Below, one piece after another: positions 40,889 to 49,747 of a stretch of DNA of 64,000 nucleotides (position 1 is its first letter; each line of letters opens with the position of its first letter). The translations under genes and the position numbers were made by a program. The stretch lies in assembly GCF_000372745.1 (NCBI RefSeq), contig NZ_KB889675.1, forward strand, positions 328,388 through 392,387, written 5' to 3'. Source of the DNA: Embleya scabrispora DSM 41855 (GTDB taxonomy: Bacteria; Actinomycetota; Actinomycetes; Streptomycetales; Streptomycetaceae). The notes under the pieces were generated by a model. That model was not told the origin of the DNA and did no database searches. It saw only the letters and a program-made list of their open reading frames with translations.

Positions 40889-41719
40889 ATGCGCAGCTAT
40901 GGACCCGAGTCGCTGATTCCGGGATGGAAGAAGGACAAACCCGTCCCCGAGGTCGAGGCCGAACGCGATCTGGTGGTGGAGGAGGTGTCCACCGGCTTCT
41001 GCGGCGCGGTGGTTCGGGTGGAGAAGACCCCCGAGGGCTTCACCGTCACACTGGAGGATCGGCACGGCCGGCTCCGGGTCTTCCCGCTGGATCCGCGCGG
41101 GTTCTCGATCGACGGTGAGGTCGTCACCCTGATCCGCCCGCGTACGCCGGGACCCGCGCGCGCTCCCGGGCGCACCGCGTCGGGTTCGGTGGCGGTCCGG
41201 GGCGCCCGGGCCAGGGTGGCACGGGCCGGCCGGATCTATGTGGAGGGCCGGCACGACGCCGAACTGGTCGAGCGGGTGTGGGGCGACGACCTGCGGATCG
41301 AGGGCGTGGTCGTGGAGTATCTGGAGGGAGTCGACGATCTCCCGGCGCTGGTGCGCGAGTTCGCGCCGGGCCCGGGTCGGCGGCTGGGCGTGCTGGTGGA
41401 CCACCTGGTGCCCGGCTCGAAGGAGAGCCGGATCGCCGCGCGGGTCACCGGCGATCAGGTGCTCGTGGTGGGACACCCCTATATCGACGTGTGGCAGGCG
41501 GTGCGGCCGGCGTCGCTGGGCATCGCGGCGTGGCCGGACGTACCGCGCGAAGTGCCGTGGAAGGAGGGGGTCTGCGCGGCGCTCGGCTGGCCGGTGGACC
41601 CGCCGCGGGCATGGCGTCGGATCCTCGCGGCGGTGGATTCGTACCGCGACCTGGAGCCGGCGCTGCTGGGAAAGGTGGAGGAACTGATCGATTTCGTGAC
41701 AGCACCGTCCGAGATGTGA
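40889..41719 (+). CDS. DUF3097-family protein
   Basis: 276 residues from the ATG at 40889. It has an N-terminal small beta domain and a larger Toprim-like part: IYVEGRHDAELVERVWGDDLR (about residues 118-140) and VLVDHLVPGSKESRIA. The VEGxxD/DHxxxxxKE pattern is that of Toprim nucleases or primases; function unproven. It follows the MBL gene by 29 bp. Confidence 0.85.
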   Translation: MRSYGPESLIPGWKKDKPVPEVEAERDLVVEEVSTGFCGAVVRVEKTPEGFTVTLEDRHGRLRVFPLDPRGFSIDGEVVTLIRPRTPGPARAPGRTASGSVAVRGARARVARAGRIYVEGRHDAELVERVWGDDLRIEGVVVEYLEGVDDLPALVREFAPGPGRRLGVLVDHLVPGSKESRIAARVTGDQVLVVGHPYIDVWQAVRPASLGIAAWPDVPREVPWKEGVCAALGWPVDPPRAWRRILAAVDSYRDLEPALLGKVEELIDFVTAPSEM

Positions 41720-41775
41720 GACGCGGGCGAATTGTTCGTTGACCGCCGCCGCAGCCGGCTGCGACTCTCCATTTC

Positions 41776-41868
41776 GTGAACCACCGTGACGTCAGCCTCG
41801 TGACGCGCCGCCACGTCGACCTTCGTCGACAGGCGAGCGCGATCTGTGCCGTCCGGCCCGTCCGCTGA
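41776..41868 (+). CDS. Cysteine leader peptide (actinobacterial sulfur-gene leader)
   Basis: A 30-residue ORF from GTG 41776 to TGA 41866-41868; GTG 41800 is an in-frame alternative start. It contains RRHVDLRRQASAIC, the HVDLxRxxSAxC pattern of short leaders upstream of sulfur genes in Streptomyces. The single Cys codon is a rare TGT. It lies 242 bp upstream of the ABC-transporter/sulfatase operon. Stalling at Cys is a plausible sulfur sensor. Confidence 0.7.
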   Translation: MNHRDVSLVTRRHVDLRRQASAICAVRPVR

Positions 41869-41906
41869 CCGGAGTTCCGCACTCCCGGTAGGACCACCCC
41901 CGAACC

Positions 41907-41943
41907 GCGCGTGACCCACACGATCGGTGCGCCCACGCGCACC
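41907..41943 (+). promoter_or_regulatory. Alternative hairpins after the Cys leader (possible attenuator)
   Basis: GCGCGTG (41907-41913) can pair with CACGCGC (41934-41940). GGTGCGC (41926-41932) can pair with GCGCACC (41937-41943, loop CCAC). The two pairings share bases and exclude each other. They begin 38 bp after the leader stop. From 41944 to the binding-protein start no coding feature is seen. Confidence 0.5.
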
Positions 41944-42110
41944 TGATCCCGCTCCGCGCCGCGCGATACCCCCCGTTTTCCGCACCCGACCGGGTACGGC
42001 CGACCCCTGCCCGGGTCCGCCGGCGGTCTCCCTTGCCACGCCCTCATGCCGCTCGCGTCCGATCCGGCCGCGGTTCGGCATGCGCGTACGCCTGCCTTCC
42101 AGGAGCACGA

Positions 42111-43697
42111 ATGTCTGTTTCACCCGCCTTCGCCGACACGTTGACCCGCCGCCGGCTCGTCCAGGGAATCGGCGCGGGCGCCGCCCTGCTCGGCCTCGCC
42201 GGATGCCGTTCGGCAGTGGATCAGGACAAGGCGGCGCCGGCCGGGGCACAGGCCGGGCCCAGGCGCGGCGGCACGCTCAAGGTCGCCACCCTCGCCGACC
42301 TGACGCCCGCCCTGCTGTTCACCCAGGGTCCGATCTTCAGCATCCATCGGCTGGTCTTCAACACCCTGACCCGCTACGCCCCCGGCGGGCTCGATCCACA
42401 ACCCGAACTGGCCACCGCGTGGCAGATCGCGCCCGACGGCAAGGCGATCACACTGACCCTGCGCGAGGACGTCACCTTCCACAACGGCCGCCCGTTCACC
42501 GCCGAGGACGTGGTGTTCGCGGTGCGCAACCTGCAGAACCCGCAGCGCAGCGCCCAGTTGCGGGCAACCGCGCTGGCCGTCACCGGCTTCGACATCGACT
42601 CGCCGCATCGGATCACGCTGCGACTCGCCCATCCCGTGACGAACATCTTCGACCTGTTCGAGTTCATGGTGATCTCCGCCAAGGAGTCGGTCGAGGACGC
42701 GGTGCTCGGCAGGAACGTGGTCGGCACCGGCCCGTTCGTATGGAAGACCTGGACCCCTGGCACCTCGCTGGTACTGGAACGCAACCCGAGGTACTGGGTG
42801 CCCGAGCGGCCCTATCTGGACGCGGTGGAGATCCGGGTGGTCCCGCAGCCGGACGCGCTGATCGCCTCGCTGCGCAGCGGCCAGAGCCACCTCGCCGCCG
42901 GCCTCGGCGGACGCGACATCGCGCCGCTGCGCGAGGACAAGGCGTTCAACCTGCGTGAGTACGACCAGGGTTCGGGCAACATCTACCTCGGCGTGAACAC
43001 CTCGGTCGCACCGCTGGACGACAAGCGGGTGCGCCAGGCGCTGTCCTTCGCGGTCAACCGCGATCGGATCGTCAAGCAGGCCCTGGGCGGCTACGGGCTC
43101 GCCTCGGCGGCGCCCTGGCCCAAGACCTCGCCGGTGTACACCGACGCGGACGCGAATCGGTACCCCTACGACCCGACCAGGGCCAAGGCGCTGCTGGCCG
43201 AGGCCGGCCACGGCGGCGGCCTGGACCTGCCGCTGGCGTTCTTGAGCACCGCCCCGGCGGTGGCCCAGATGGTGCAGTTCGACCTGGCCCAGGTCGGCGT
43301 CAAGACCACCCTCGAACCGCTGGACCCGGCCAAGTTCCAGGCCCAGTTGATCGCCCAGACGATGCCGGCCCTGTGGACCGGCACCCACGGCTTCGCGTCC
43401 AACCAGCCCGCCACGCTCGCGGTCAGCGCGTACCCGTTCAACGAGGCCAAGAACACCTCGAAGTTCACCGACCCGCAGTACACCGAGATCGTGCAACGCG
43501 CCTGGAACCAGACCGACGCACGCTCGGCCGCGGCCAAGGCCGCCTACGCCGAGCTGAGTCAGGCACTGCTGGACCGGCAGTTCATCATCGACCTCGCGGT
43601 GCTGACCAACGTGCAGCCGGCCACCGCGAATCTGCGCGATGTGCGACAGAACCGCTACAACGCGACCGTCCTCGACGACGCGTACCTGGCGGGCTGA
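42111..43697 (+). CDS. ABC transporter substrate-binding lipoprotein, family 5
   Basis: 528 residues from the ATG at 42111, with AGGAG upstream. The signal combines a Tat-like TRRRLVQG and a lipobox LLGLAGC, suggesting a Tat-exported lipoprotein. SBP_bac_5 features: TFHNGRPFTAEDVVFAV, VVGTGPFVWKTW and ALSFAVNRDRIVKQAL. The family binds peptides, nickel, or other ligands; the operon context suggests an organosulfate. It ends 3 bp before the first permease. Confidence 0.9.
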   Translation: MSVSPAFADTLTRRRLVQGIGAGAALLGLAGCRSAVDQDKAAPAGAQAGPRRGGTLKVATLADLTPALLFTQGPIFSIHRLVFNTLTRYAPGGLDPQPELATAWQIAPDGKAITLTLREDVTFHNGRPFTAEDVVFAVRNLQNPQRSAQLRATALAVTGFDIDSPHRITLRLAHPVTNIFDLFEFMVISAKESVEDAVLGRNVVGTGPFVWKTWTPGTSLVLERNPRYWVPERPYLDAVEIRVVPQPDALIASLRSGQSHLAAGLGGRDIAPLREDKAFNLREYDQGSGNIYLGVNTSVAPLDDKRVRQALSFAVNRDRIVKQALGGYGLASAAPWPKTSPVYTDADANRYPYDPTRAKALLAEAGHGGGLDLPLAFLSTAPAVAQMVQFDLAQVGVKTTLEPLDPAKFQAQLIAQTMPALWTGTHGFASNQPATLAVSAYPFNEAKNTSKFTDPQYTEIVQRAWNQTDARSAAAKAAYAELSQALLDRQFIIDLAVLTNVQPATANLRDVRQNRYNATVLDDAYLAG

Positions 43698-43700
43698 GCG

Positions 43701-44645
43701 ATGACCGGATATCTGCTGCGCCGACTGCCCTCGGCACTGCTCGTCCTGGTGCTCGCCTCGTTCGCGATCTTCGCCATCCTGCGGCTGATCCCGGGCGATC
43801 CGGCGACCACGCTCGCGGGCTCCGACCCCTCTCCCGACACGATCGCCGCGATCCGCGCCGACCTCGGGCTCGACCGGCCGTTCCTGGCCCAGTACTTCTC
43901 CTGGATCGGCGATCTGCTCTCCGGCGATCCGGGCCGGTCGTACCTGATCGGCGGGCAGATCACCGACCTGATCGGGGATCGGTTCGGCAACACCCTCGCA
44001 CTGGCGATCGGCGCCCTGGTGCTGATGCTGGTGCTCGGCCCGATCCTGGGCGTGCTCTGCGCCACCGCCCGAGGCCGTGTCCCGCGGGCACTGCTGGGCG
44101 CGGTCAACTCGGTGTCGCTGACCGTGCCGGTGTTCGTCACCGGGGTGCTGCTGGTGCTGCTGTTCGCGGTGACCTGGCGGCTGCTGCCGCCGGGTGGACA
44201 CCAGTCGATCGTGGCCGACCCGGTGATCGGGTTGCAGTACCTGGTGCTGCCCGCGCTGTGCCTGGCACTGCCCGGCTCCGCGGTGATCGCCCGCTACATC
44301 AAGGACGGAGTGCTCCAGGCGCTCGGCGAGGACTACGTGCGCACCGCCCGCTCGCTGGGCGTGTCCCGGCGGCGGATCCTGTGGCGACACGCGCTGCCCA
44401 ACGCCCTGCCACCGGTGCTGACCGTGCTCGGCATGCAGGTCGGCGCGCTGCTGGGCGGCGCGGTCGTGGTGGAGGCGCTGTTCGCCTGGCCGGGCCTGGG
44501 CCAGCTCGCCGAACAGGGCGTCGCCCGCCGTGACTACCCGGTGGTGCAGGCGCTGTTGTTGCTGCTCGTCGGGGTGTACGTGCTCGTCCAGTTGCTGACC
44601 GACATCGCCTACGCGCTGCTCGACCCGAGGGTGAGGCTGGGATGA
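43701..44645 (+). CDS. ABC transporter permease, DppB type
   Basis: 314 residues, about six membrane spans. It has the EAA-like loop EDYVRTARSLGVSRRRILWRHALPNALPPVLT that contacts the ATPase, and ILRLIPGDPATTL near the N terminus as usual for DppB-type permeases. It overlaps the next permease by 4 bp (ATGA). Confidence 0.92.
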   Translation: MTGYLLRRLPSALLVLVLASFAIFAILRLIPGDPATTLAGSDPSPDTIAAIRADLGLDRPFLAQYFSWIGDLLSGDPGRSYLIGGQITDLIGDRFGNTLALAIGALVLMLVLGPILGVLCATARGRVPRALLGAVNSVSLTVPVFVTGVLLVLLFAVTWRLLPPGGHQSIVADPVIGLQYLVLPALCLALPGSAVIARYIKDGVLQALGEDYVRTARSLGVSRRRILWRHALPNALPPVLTVLGMQVGALLGGAVVVEALFAWPGLGQLAEQGVARRDYPVVQALLLLLVGVYVLVQLLTDIAYALLDPRVRLG

Positions 44646-45508
44646 CCGCCGCGGTAGTCACCAAGGCGCCGGTGGTCGCCGCGCCCGCGAAGCGGGCTCG
44701 CAACCCCTATGTACAGGGCCTGCTCACGCCGCGCGGGATCACCGGGCTGATCGTGGTCGGCCTGGTGGTCCTGCTCGGCTTGGCCGCGCCGCTGCTGACC
44801 TCGTACGCACCCACCTTCCAGACCTCGAACGCGCTGCTGCAACCGAGCGGGGAACATCCGCTGGGCACCGACGAGATCGGCCGCGACCTGTGGTCGCGGG
44901 TGCTGTTCGGAATCCGCACCGACCTGATCGTGGTGGTGAGCGCGGTACCGCTGGGCGCGCTCGCGGGCTGCCTGCTCGCGCTGGTGTCGGTGGCGTCGCG
45001 CTGGGCCGACGTGCTCGTCCAGCGCCTGTTCGACGTGGTGCTCGCCTTCCCCGGACTGATCCTGGGCCTGACCGTGACCGCCGTCCTGGGCGCCGGCACA
45101 AGCACGGTGATCGTGGTGATCGCGGTGGTCGAGGCCCCCGCGTTCGGCCGCATGTTGCGCGGCGCGATCCTGTCCCACCGCGAGCGCGAGTACGCGTTGG
45201 CGGCCCGGGTCGGCGGCGCCGGACCGGCCCGGCTGCTGGTTCGGCACATCCTGCCCAACGCGGCCGACCCCCTGGTCGTGCAGATCGCGGTGTCGTTGTC
45301 GATCGCGGTGATCGTCGAGGGCGCGATGAGCTTCATCGGGATCGGCGTGCGCCCGCCGGAGCCCTCGCTCGGCTCGATCGTCAGCGGCTCGGTGATGCAC
45401 CTCCAGGACCATCCGATCTACGCCATCGGCCCGCTCGTCGCGATCAGCGCGTTCGTGCTGGGTCTGAACCTGCTCGCGGAAGCACTCAACAAGGGGGTCC
45501 GGCGATGA
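44642..45508 (+). CDS. ABC transporter permease, DppC type
   Basis: 288 residues, about six membrane spans. The motif HPLGTDEIGRDLWSRVLFGIRTDL is the DppC hallmark, and the EAA loop reads REYALAARVGGAGPARLLVRHILPNA. It overlaps the ATPase gene by 4 bp. It pairs with the DppB-type permease as a heterodimer. Confidence 0.92.
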   Translation: MTAAVVTKAPVVAAPAKRARNPYVQGLLTPRGITGLIVVGLVVLLGLAAPLLTSYAPTFQTSNALLQPSGEHPLGTDEIGRDLWSRVLFGIRTDLIVVVSAVPLGALAGCLLALVSVASRWADVLVQRLFDVVLAFPGLILGLTVTAVLGAGTSTVIVVIAVVEAPAFGRMLRGAILSHREREYALAARVGGAGPARLLVRHILPNAADPLVVQIAVSLSIAVIVEGAMSFIGIGVRPPEPSLGSIVSGSVMHLQDHPIYAIGPLVAISAFVLGLNLLAEALNKGVRR

Positions 45509-47328
45509 CCGTCACGATCGACAAGCCCGCCGAAGTCCGCGCCGCCATCCCACTGCTGGCGGCACACGACCTGCGGGTGGTGTTCGACTCGGCCCGCGGC
45601 CCGGTGCACGCGGTGCGCGGCGTGGACCTGGACCTGGCCGCCGGCGAAATGCTCGGCATCGTCGGCGAGTCCGGCTCCGGCAAGTCCACGACCGCGCTCG
45701 CACTGGCCCGCATGTTGCCGCCCGCGGGCCGGATCACGGGCGGATCGGTGCTGCTGGACGGCGACACCGACCTGGTCGCGGCCTCCGAGGCGGCGCTCAC
45801 CGGGGTACGCGGGCGGCGGATCGGCATGGTCTTCCAGGACCCGATGACGTCGCTGAACCCGCTGCTGACAGTGCGCCGACAACTGGACGAGGCGCTGCGC
45901 GCGCACGGGTTCGGCGACCGCGGGGCGCGCCGGGCCCGCTCGATCGAGCTGTTGGAGCTGGTCGGCATCCCGGGTGCCCGGCTGCGCGGCTACCCGCACC
46001 AGTTCTCCGGCGGCATGCGTCAGCGGGTGATGATCGCGCTGGCCCTGGCCAACCGACCCGACGTGCTGATCGCGGACGAGCCGACCACCGCGCTGGATCC
46101 GACCGTGCAGGCGCAGATCCTGGAGTTGCTGGACACGCTGCGCCGCGAACTGGGCACCGCAGTGCTGCTGATCACGCACAACATGGGCGTGGTCGCCGAG
46201 CGCTGCGACCGGGTCGCGGTGATGTACGGCGGCCGGGTGGTCGAACAGGGTCCGGTCGCCGAAGTGCTCAGCGCGCCCCGACACCCGTACACCGCCGGGC
46301 TGTTGCGCGCGGTGCCGCGTCTGGACACGCCCGCCGGCACCCGGCTCGCGGGTATCCCCGGCACACCGCCGGACCTGGCGCTGCCGGTGCTCGGCTGCGC
46401 GTTCGCAAACCGGTGCACCGCGGCCGTCGACCGGTGCCGAACCGAGCAACCGGACCTGGCCCCGGTCACCGACACCGCGCGGACCGCGTGCTGGGTGCCA
46501 TCGACCGAGGCATCGGCTCACCCGCTCGAACCGATCGTGCGCAGGGCGCCGGATCCGACCTCGCCGGTGCTCGAAGTGAGCGGCGTGTCCAAGACGTTCC
46601 GCTCCCGGGGGCGGCCGGCGGTCTCCGCGCTGACGGACGTGGACCTGGTGCTGTATCCGGGCGAGACGCTCGGCGTCGTCGGCGAGTCGGGCTCGGGCAA
46701 GTCCACCCTGGCCCGGGCGATCGTCGGCATCCACAAACCCGATCGCGGCGTGATCCGGGTGGCCGGCAAGGGCCGGCTCGCCCGCGAGGTGCAGATGGTC
46801 TTCCAGGACCCGTACGCCTCGCTCAACCCCAGGATGACGGTCGGCGACATCGTCGCCGACCCGCTGCACGCCCAACACATCGGCACACCGCTGGAACGCC
46901 GGGCACGAGTACTGGAGTTGCTGGAGCGCGTCGGCCTGGATCCGGCCGTCGCCTCCCGCTTTCCCCGCGACTTCTCCGGCGGGCAGCGGCAACGGATCGG
47001 CATCGCCCGGGCGTTGGCACCGGCGCCCTCGGTGCTGATCTGCGACGAGGCGGTCTCCGCGCTGGACGTCTCGGTGCAGGCGCAGGTGGTCAACCTGCTC
47101 GCCGAACTCCAGGCCGATCTGGGCCTGGCGCTGCTGTTCATCGCCCACGACCTCGCGGTGGTGCGCTCGATCAGCCACCGGATCGTGGTGCTGCGCGAGG
47201 GCCGCGTGGTGGAGACCGGCCCGGCCGACGATCTGGTCGCGCATCCGCAGGACCCCTATACGAAGGCCCTGTTGGCCGCCGTCCCCTCCCCCGTTCCGGC
47301 CGCCATGCGCGCGGCCGAGGCAGCCTGA
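45505..47328 (+). CDS. Fused double ATPase of the oligopeptide-type ABC importer (DppD-DppF)
   Basis: 607 residues with two complete ABC modules. First module: Walker [11 protein letters not shown], signature FSGGMRQR, Walker [10 protein letters not shown]. An oligopeptide/dipeptide C-terminal region with clustered Cys ([15 protein letters not shown]) follows. Second module: [28 protein letters not shown]. Fusion of the two is common in actinobacteria. It is followed by the sulfatase after 11 bp. Confidence 0.93.
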   Translation: MTVTIDKPAEVRAAIPLLAAHDLRVVFDSARGPVHAVRGVDLDLAAGEMLGIVGESGSGKSTTALALARMLPPAGRITGGSVLLDGDTDLVAASEAALTGVRGRRIGMVFQDPMTSLNPLLTVRRQLDEALRAHGFGDRGARRARSIELLELVGIPGARLRGYPHQFSGGMRQRVMIALALANRPDVLIADEPTTALDPTVQAQILELLDTLRRELGTAVLLITHNMGVVAERCDRVAVMYGGRVVEQGPVAEVLSAPRHPYTAGLLRAVPRLDTPAGTRLAGIPGTPPDLALPVLGCAFANRCTAAVDRCRTEQPDLAPVTDTARTACWVPSTEASAHPLEPIVRRAPDPTSPVLEVSGVSKTFRSRGRPAVSALTDVDLVLYPGETLGVVGESGSGKSTLARAIVGIHKPDRGVIRVAGKGRLAREVQMVFQDPYASLNPRMTVGDIVADPLHAQHIGTPLERRARVLELLERVGLDPAVASRFPRDFSGGQRQRIGIARALAPAPSVLICDEAVSALDVSVQAQVVNLLAELQADLGLALLFIAHDLAVVRSISHRIVVLREGRVVETGPADDLVAHPQDPYTKALLAAVPSPVPAAMRAAEAA

Positions 47329-47339
47329 AGGAGCGTCAC

Positions 47340-49655
47340 ATGTCCATCCCCGACGAGCGACACCGGGATCCGTACGAGGGCTTCGGGGGTCGGGTCGGCC
47401 GCACCTTCTCCGCCTCCGAGCCGGCCTGGCCACAGCCGCGTTCGGCCCGCCCGGGCGCGCCGAACGTGGTCGTGGTGCTGATCGACGACATGGGCTACAG
47501 CGACATCGGCCCGTTCGGCTCGGAGATCCCCACCCCGACCCTGGACCGACTCGCCGAGCGGGGCCTGCGGCTGACGAACTATCACACGATGCCGCTGTGC
47601 TCGCCCGCCCGCGCGGCGCTGTTGACCGGGCTGAATCCGCACCGGGTCGGCTACGCGATGGTGGCCAACGCCGATCCCGGCTTCCCGGGCTACGGCATGG
47701 AGATCGCGGACGACATCCCGACCCTGCCGCAGACCCTGCACGACGCGGGCTACGCGACCTTCGCGGTCGGCAAGTGGCACCTGGTGCGCGACTCGGCGTC
47801 CAACGCGGCCGACCATCGCGGCAACTGGCCGCTGCAAAAGGGCTTCGACCAGTACTACGGCGTCCTGGAGGGCCTGACCAGCCTGTTCCATCCGCATCAA
47901 CTGGTACGCGACAACTCGCCGTTGGACATCGACGAACTACCGAAGGACTACTACTACACGGACGACATCACCGATCAGGCGATCGGGATGATCAAGGGCC
48001 TGCGCGCACACGACCAGGACAAGCCGTTCTTCCTCTATGTCGCGCACAACGCGGTGCACGGTCCGTTGCAGGCGAAGGCCGCGGACATCGCGGCGCAGCA
48101 GGGCCGCTACGACCGGGGCTGGGACGTGCTGCGCGAGGAGCGCTTCGCCCGGCAGAAGGCGGCCGGCCTGTTCGAGCCGGGCACCCGGCTGCCCCGGCGC
48201 AACTTCGAGGCCGGGCAGGAGGTGGGCGCCTGGGCCGACCTGGATCCGCAGACCCGGCGGTTGTACGCGCGGTACATGGAGGTCTACGCGGGCATGGTCG
48301 CCAGCATCGACCACAACCTGGGCCGGCTGGTGGACACCCTGGAGGCGCTCGGCGAGTTGCACAACACCGTCATCGTGTTCACCTCGGACAACGGCGGAAC
48401 CGGCGAGGGCGGCGCGGAGGGCACCCGCGCCTACTTCAAGCGGTTCAATCAGCACCCGGCCAAGCCCGCCGACTGGCGCGGCGACATCGACCTGGACCTG
48501 GACCTGATCGGCGGCCCGCGCAGCCTGATCCACTACCCGCGCGGCTGGGGCATGGCCTCGAACACGCCGTTTCGGCTGTACAAGGGTCAGACCTACGCGG
48601 GCGGGGTGCGGGTGCCGTTCGTCATCTCGTGGCCGGCCGGGTTGCGCGAGCACGGGGTGCGGCAGCAGTACCAGTACGTCACCGACGTGCTGCCCACGCT
48701 GCTCGACCTGGCCGGCGTGCCGGTTCCGGTGGAACGGGCGGGCGCGCCGACGCAGGAGTTGGACGGGACCTCGTTCACCGACGTGCTCGCGGATCCGGCG
48801 GCCCCATCGCGGCACGGCGAGCAGTACAGCGAGATGGTCGGCAATCGCAGCTATTACCGGCACCCGTACAAGCTGGTGACGCACCACCGGGCCGGCGACG
48901 CGTACGACGACGCGGAGTGGGCGCTGTACGACATCACCACGGACCCGACCGAGATCGACGACCTGGCCGACCGGCACCCGGACGTGGTCGAGGAGTTGGC
49001 CGCCGCGTGGGAGGCGGCGGCGTGGCGCAACGGAGTGTTCCCGCTCGCCGACGGCGGCGCGCTCGCGCTGCGCGGGCCGGCCGAGGAGCGGCTGCGCCGG
49101 CCGGTGCGGTTGCTCGCGGGCACACCGGAACTGGAGCGCTATCGCTCGGCGAAGCTGATCACGTTCCGGGACTTCGAGGTGCTCATCGAACTGGGCCGGC
49201 GCGGGGCCGCCGATCAGGGCGTGCTCGTCTCGCACGGCGATCAGGGCGGCGGTTACAGCGTCTATGTCGAAGCCGGCCGGTTGCACTTCGCCTACAACGA
49301 GTACGGCGAACTGCACGAGGTGGACGCCGGCGAACTGGCCCCGGACGCCCGGGTGGTGACGCTGACCGCACACGCGCGCCCGCACTTTCGCTGGGACTTC
49401 CGGGTCGGGGTGGACGGCGAGGACGTGGCCTGGCTGGAGGGCGTGCACATCCTGATCGGGATGGCCCCGCTCCAGGGGATCAGCGTCGGCGTCGACCGCA
49501 AGTCCCCGGTGTCCTGGCCGCTCTGGGAACGCCACGGCTCCTTCCGCTACACCGGCGAACTGACCGCGGTCACCTACACGCCGGGCCCACCGGCGCCGTA
49601 CGACCCGGAGACGGTCGTGCGCGCGCTGCGCGAGGCGGCGGCCACGTTCGAGTAG
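47340..49655 (+). CDS. Type I (formylglycine) sulfatase, cytoplasmic
   Basis: 771 residues with AAGGAG upstream of ATG 47340. Sulfatase signature CSPAR at residues 87-91: the Cys is converted to formylglycine. Metal-binding LIDDMGYSDIG lies near residue 48 and TSDNGGTGEGG supplies later ligands. Length fits mycobacterial-type arylsulfatases. No signal peptide is visible, so it should act inside the cell on imported sulfate esters. No maturase gene (FGE) is in the window. Confidence 0.92.
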   Translation: MSIPDERHRDPYEGFGGRVGRTFSASEPAWPQPRSARPGAPNVVVVLIDDMGYSDIGPFGSEIPTPTLDRLAERGLRLTNYHTMPLCSPARAALLTGLNPHRVGYAMVANADPGFPGYGMEIADDIPTLPQTLHDAGYATFAVGKWHLVRDSASNAADHRGNWPLQKGFDQYYGVLEGLTSLFHPHQLVRDNSPLDIDELPKDYYYTDDITDQAIGMIKGLRAHDQDKPFFLYVAHNAVHGPLQAKAADIAAQQGRYDRGWDVLREERFARQKAAGLFEPGTRLPRRNFEAGQEVGAWADLDPQTRRLYARYMEVYAGMVASIDHNLGRLVDTLEALGELHNTVIVFTSDNGGTGEGGAEGTRAYFKRFNQHPAKPADWRGDIDLDLDLIGGPRSLIHYPRGWGMASNTPFRLYKGQTYAGGVRVPFVISWPAGLREHGVRQQYQYVTDVLPTLLDLAGVPVPVERAGAPTQELDGTSFTDVLADPAAPSRHGEQYSEMVGNRSYYRHPYKLVTHHRAGDAYDDAEWALYDITTDPTEIDDLADRHPDVVEELAAAWEAAAWRNGVFPLADGGALALRGPAEERLRRPVRLLAGTPELERYRSAKLITFRDFEVLIELGRRGAADQGVLVSHGDQGGGYSVYVEAGRLHFAYNEYGELHEVDAGELAPDARVVTLTAHARPHFRWDFRVGVDGEDVAWLEGVHILIGMAPLQGISVGVDRKSPVSWPLWERHGSFRYTGELTAVTYTPGPPAPYDPETVVRALREAAATFE

Positions 49656-49747
49656 CCGCCGCGCGGTGACCGTTCCCGGCTCGGGGAGGGGTCACCACCC
49701 GAGGCGTGGCCGCAATCCCGCTCGGACTTCCGCGCTAGCGTGCTCCG

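Noticed and set aside
42120-44390. 756-aa minus-strand frame under the ABC transporter genes
   Set aside because: Antisense of a clear binding protein and permease; no motif.
49665-49696. GGTGACC/GGTCACC repeat after the sulfatase as terminator
   Set aside because: Only 7-bp arms with an 18-nt loop; weak compared with the other hairpins.
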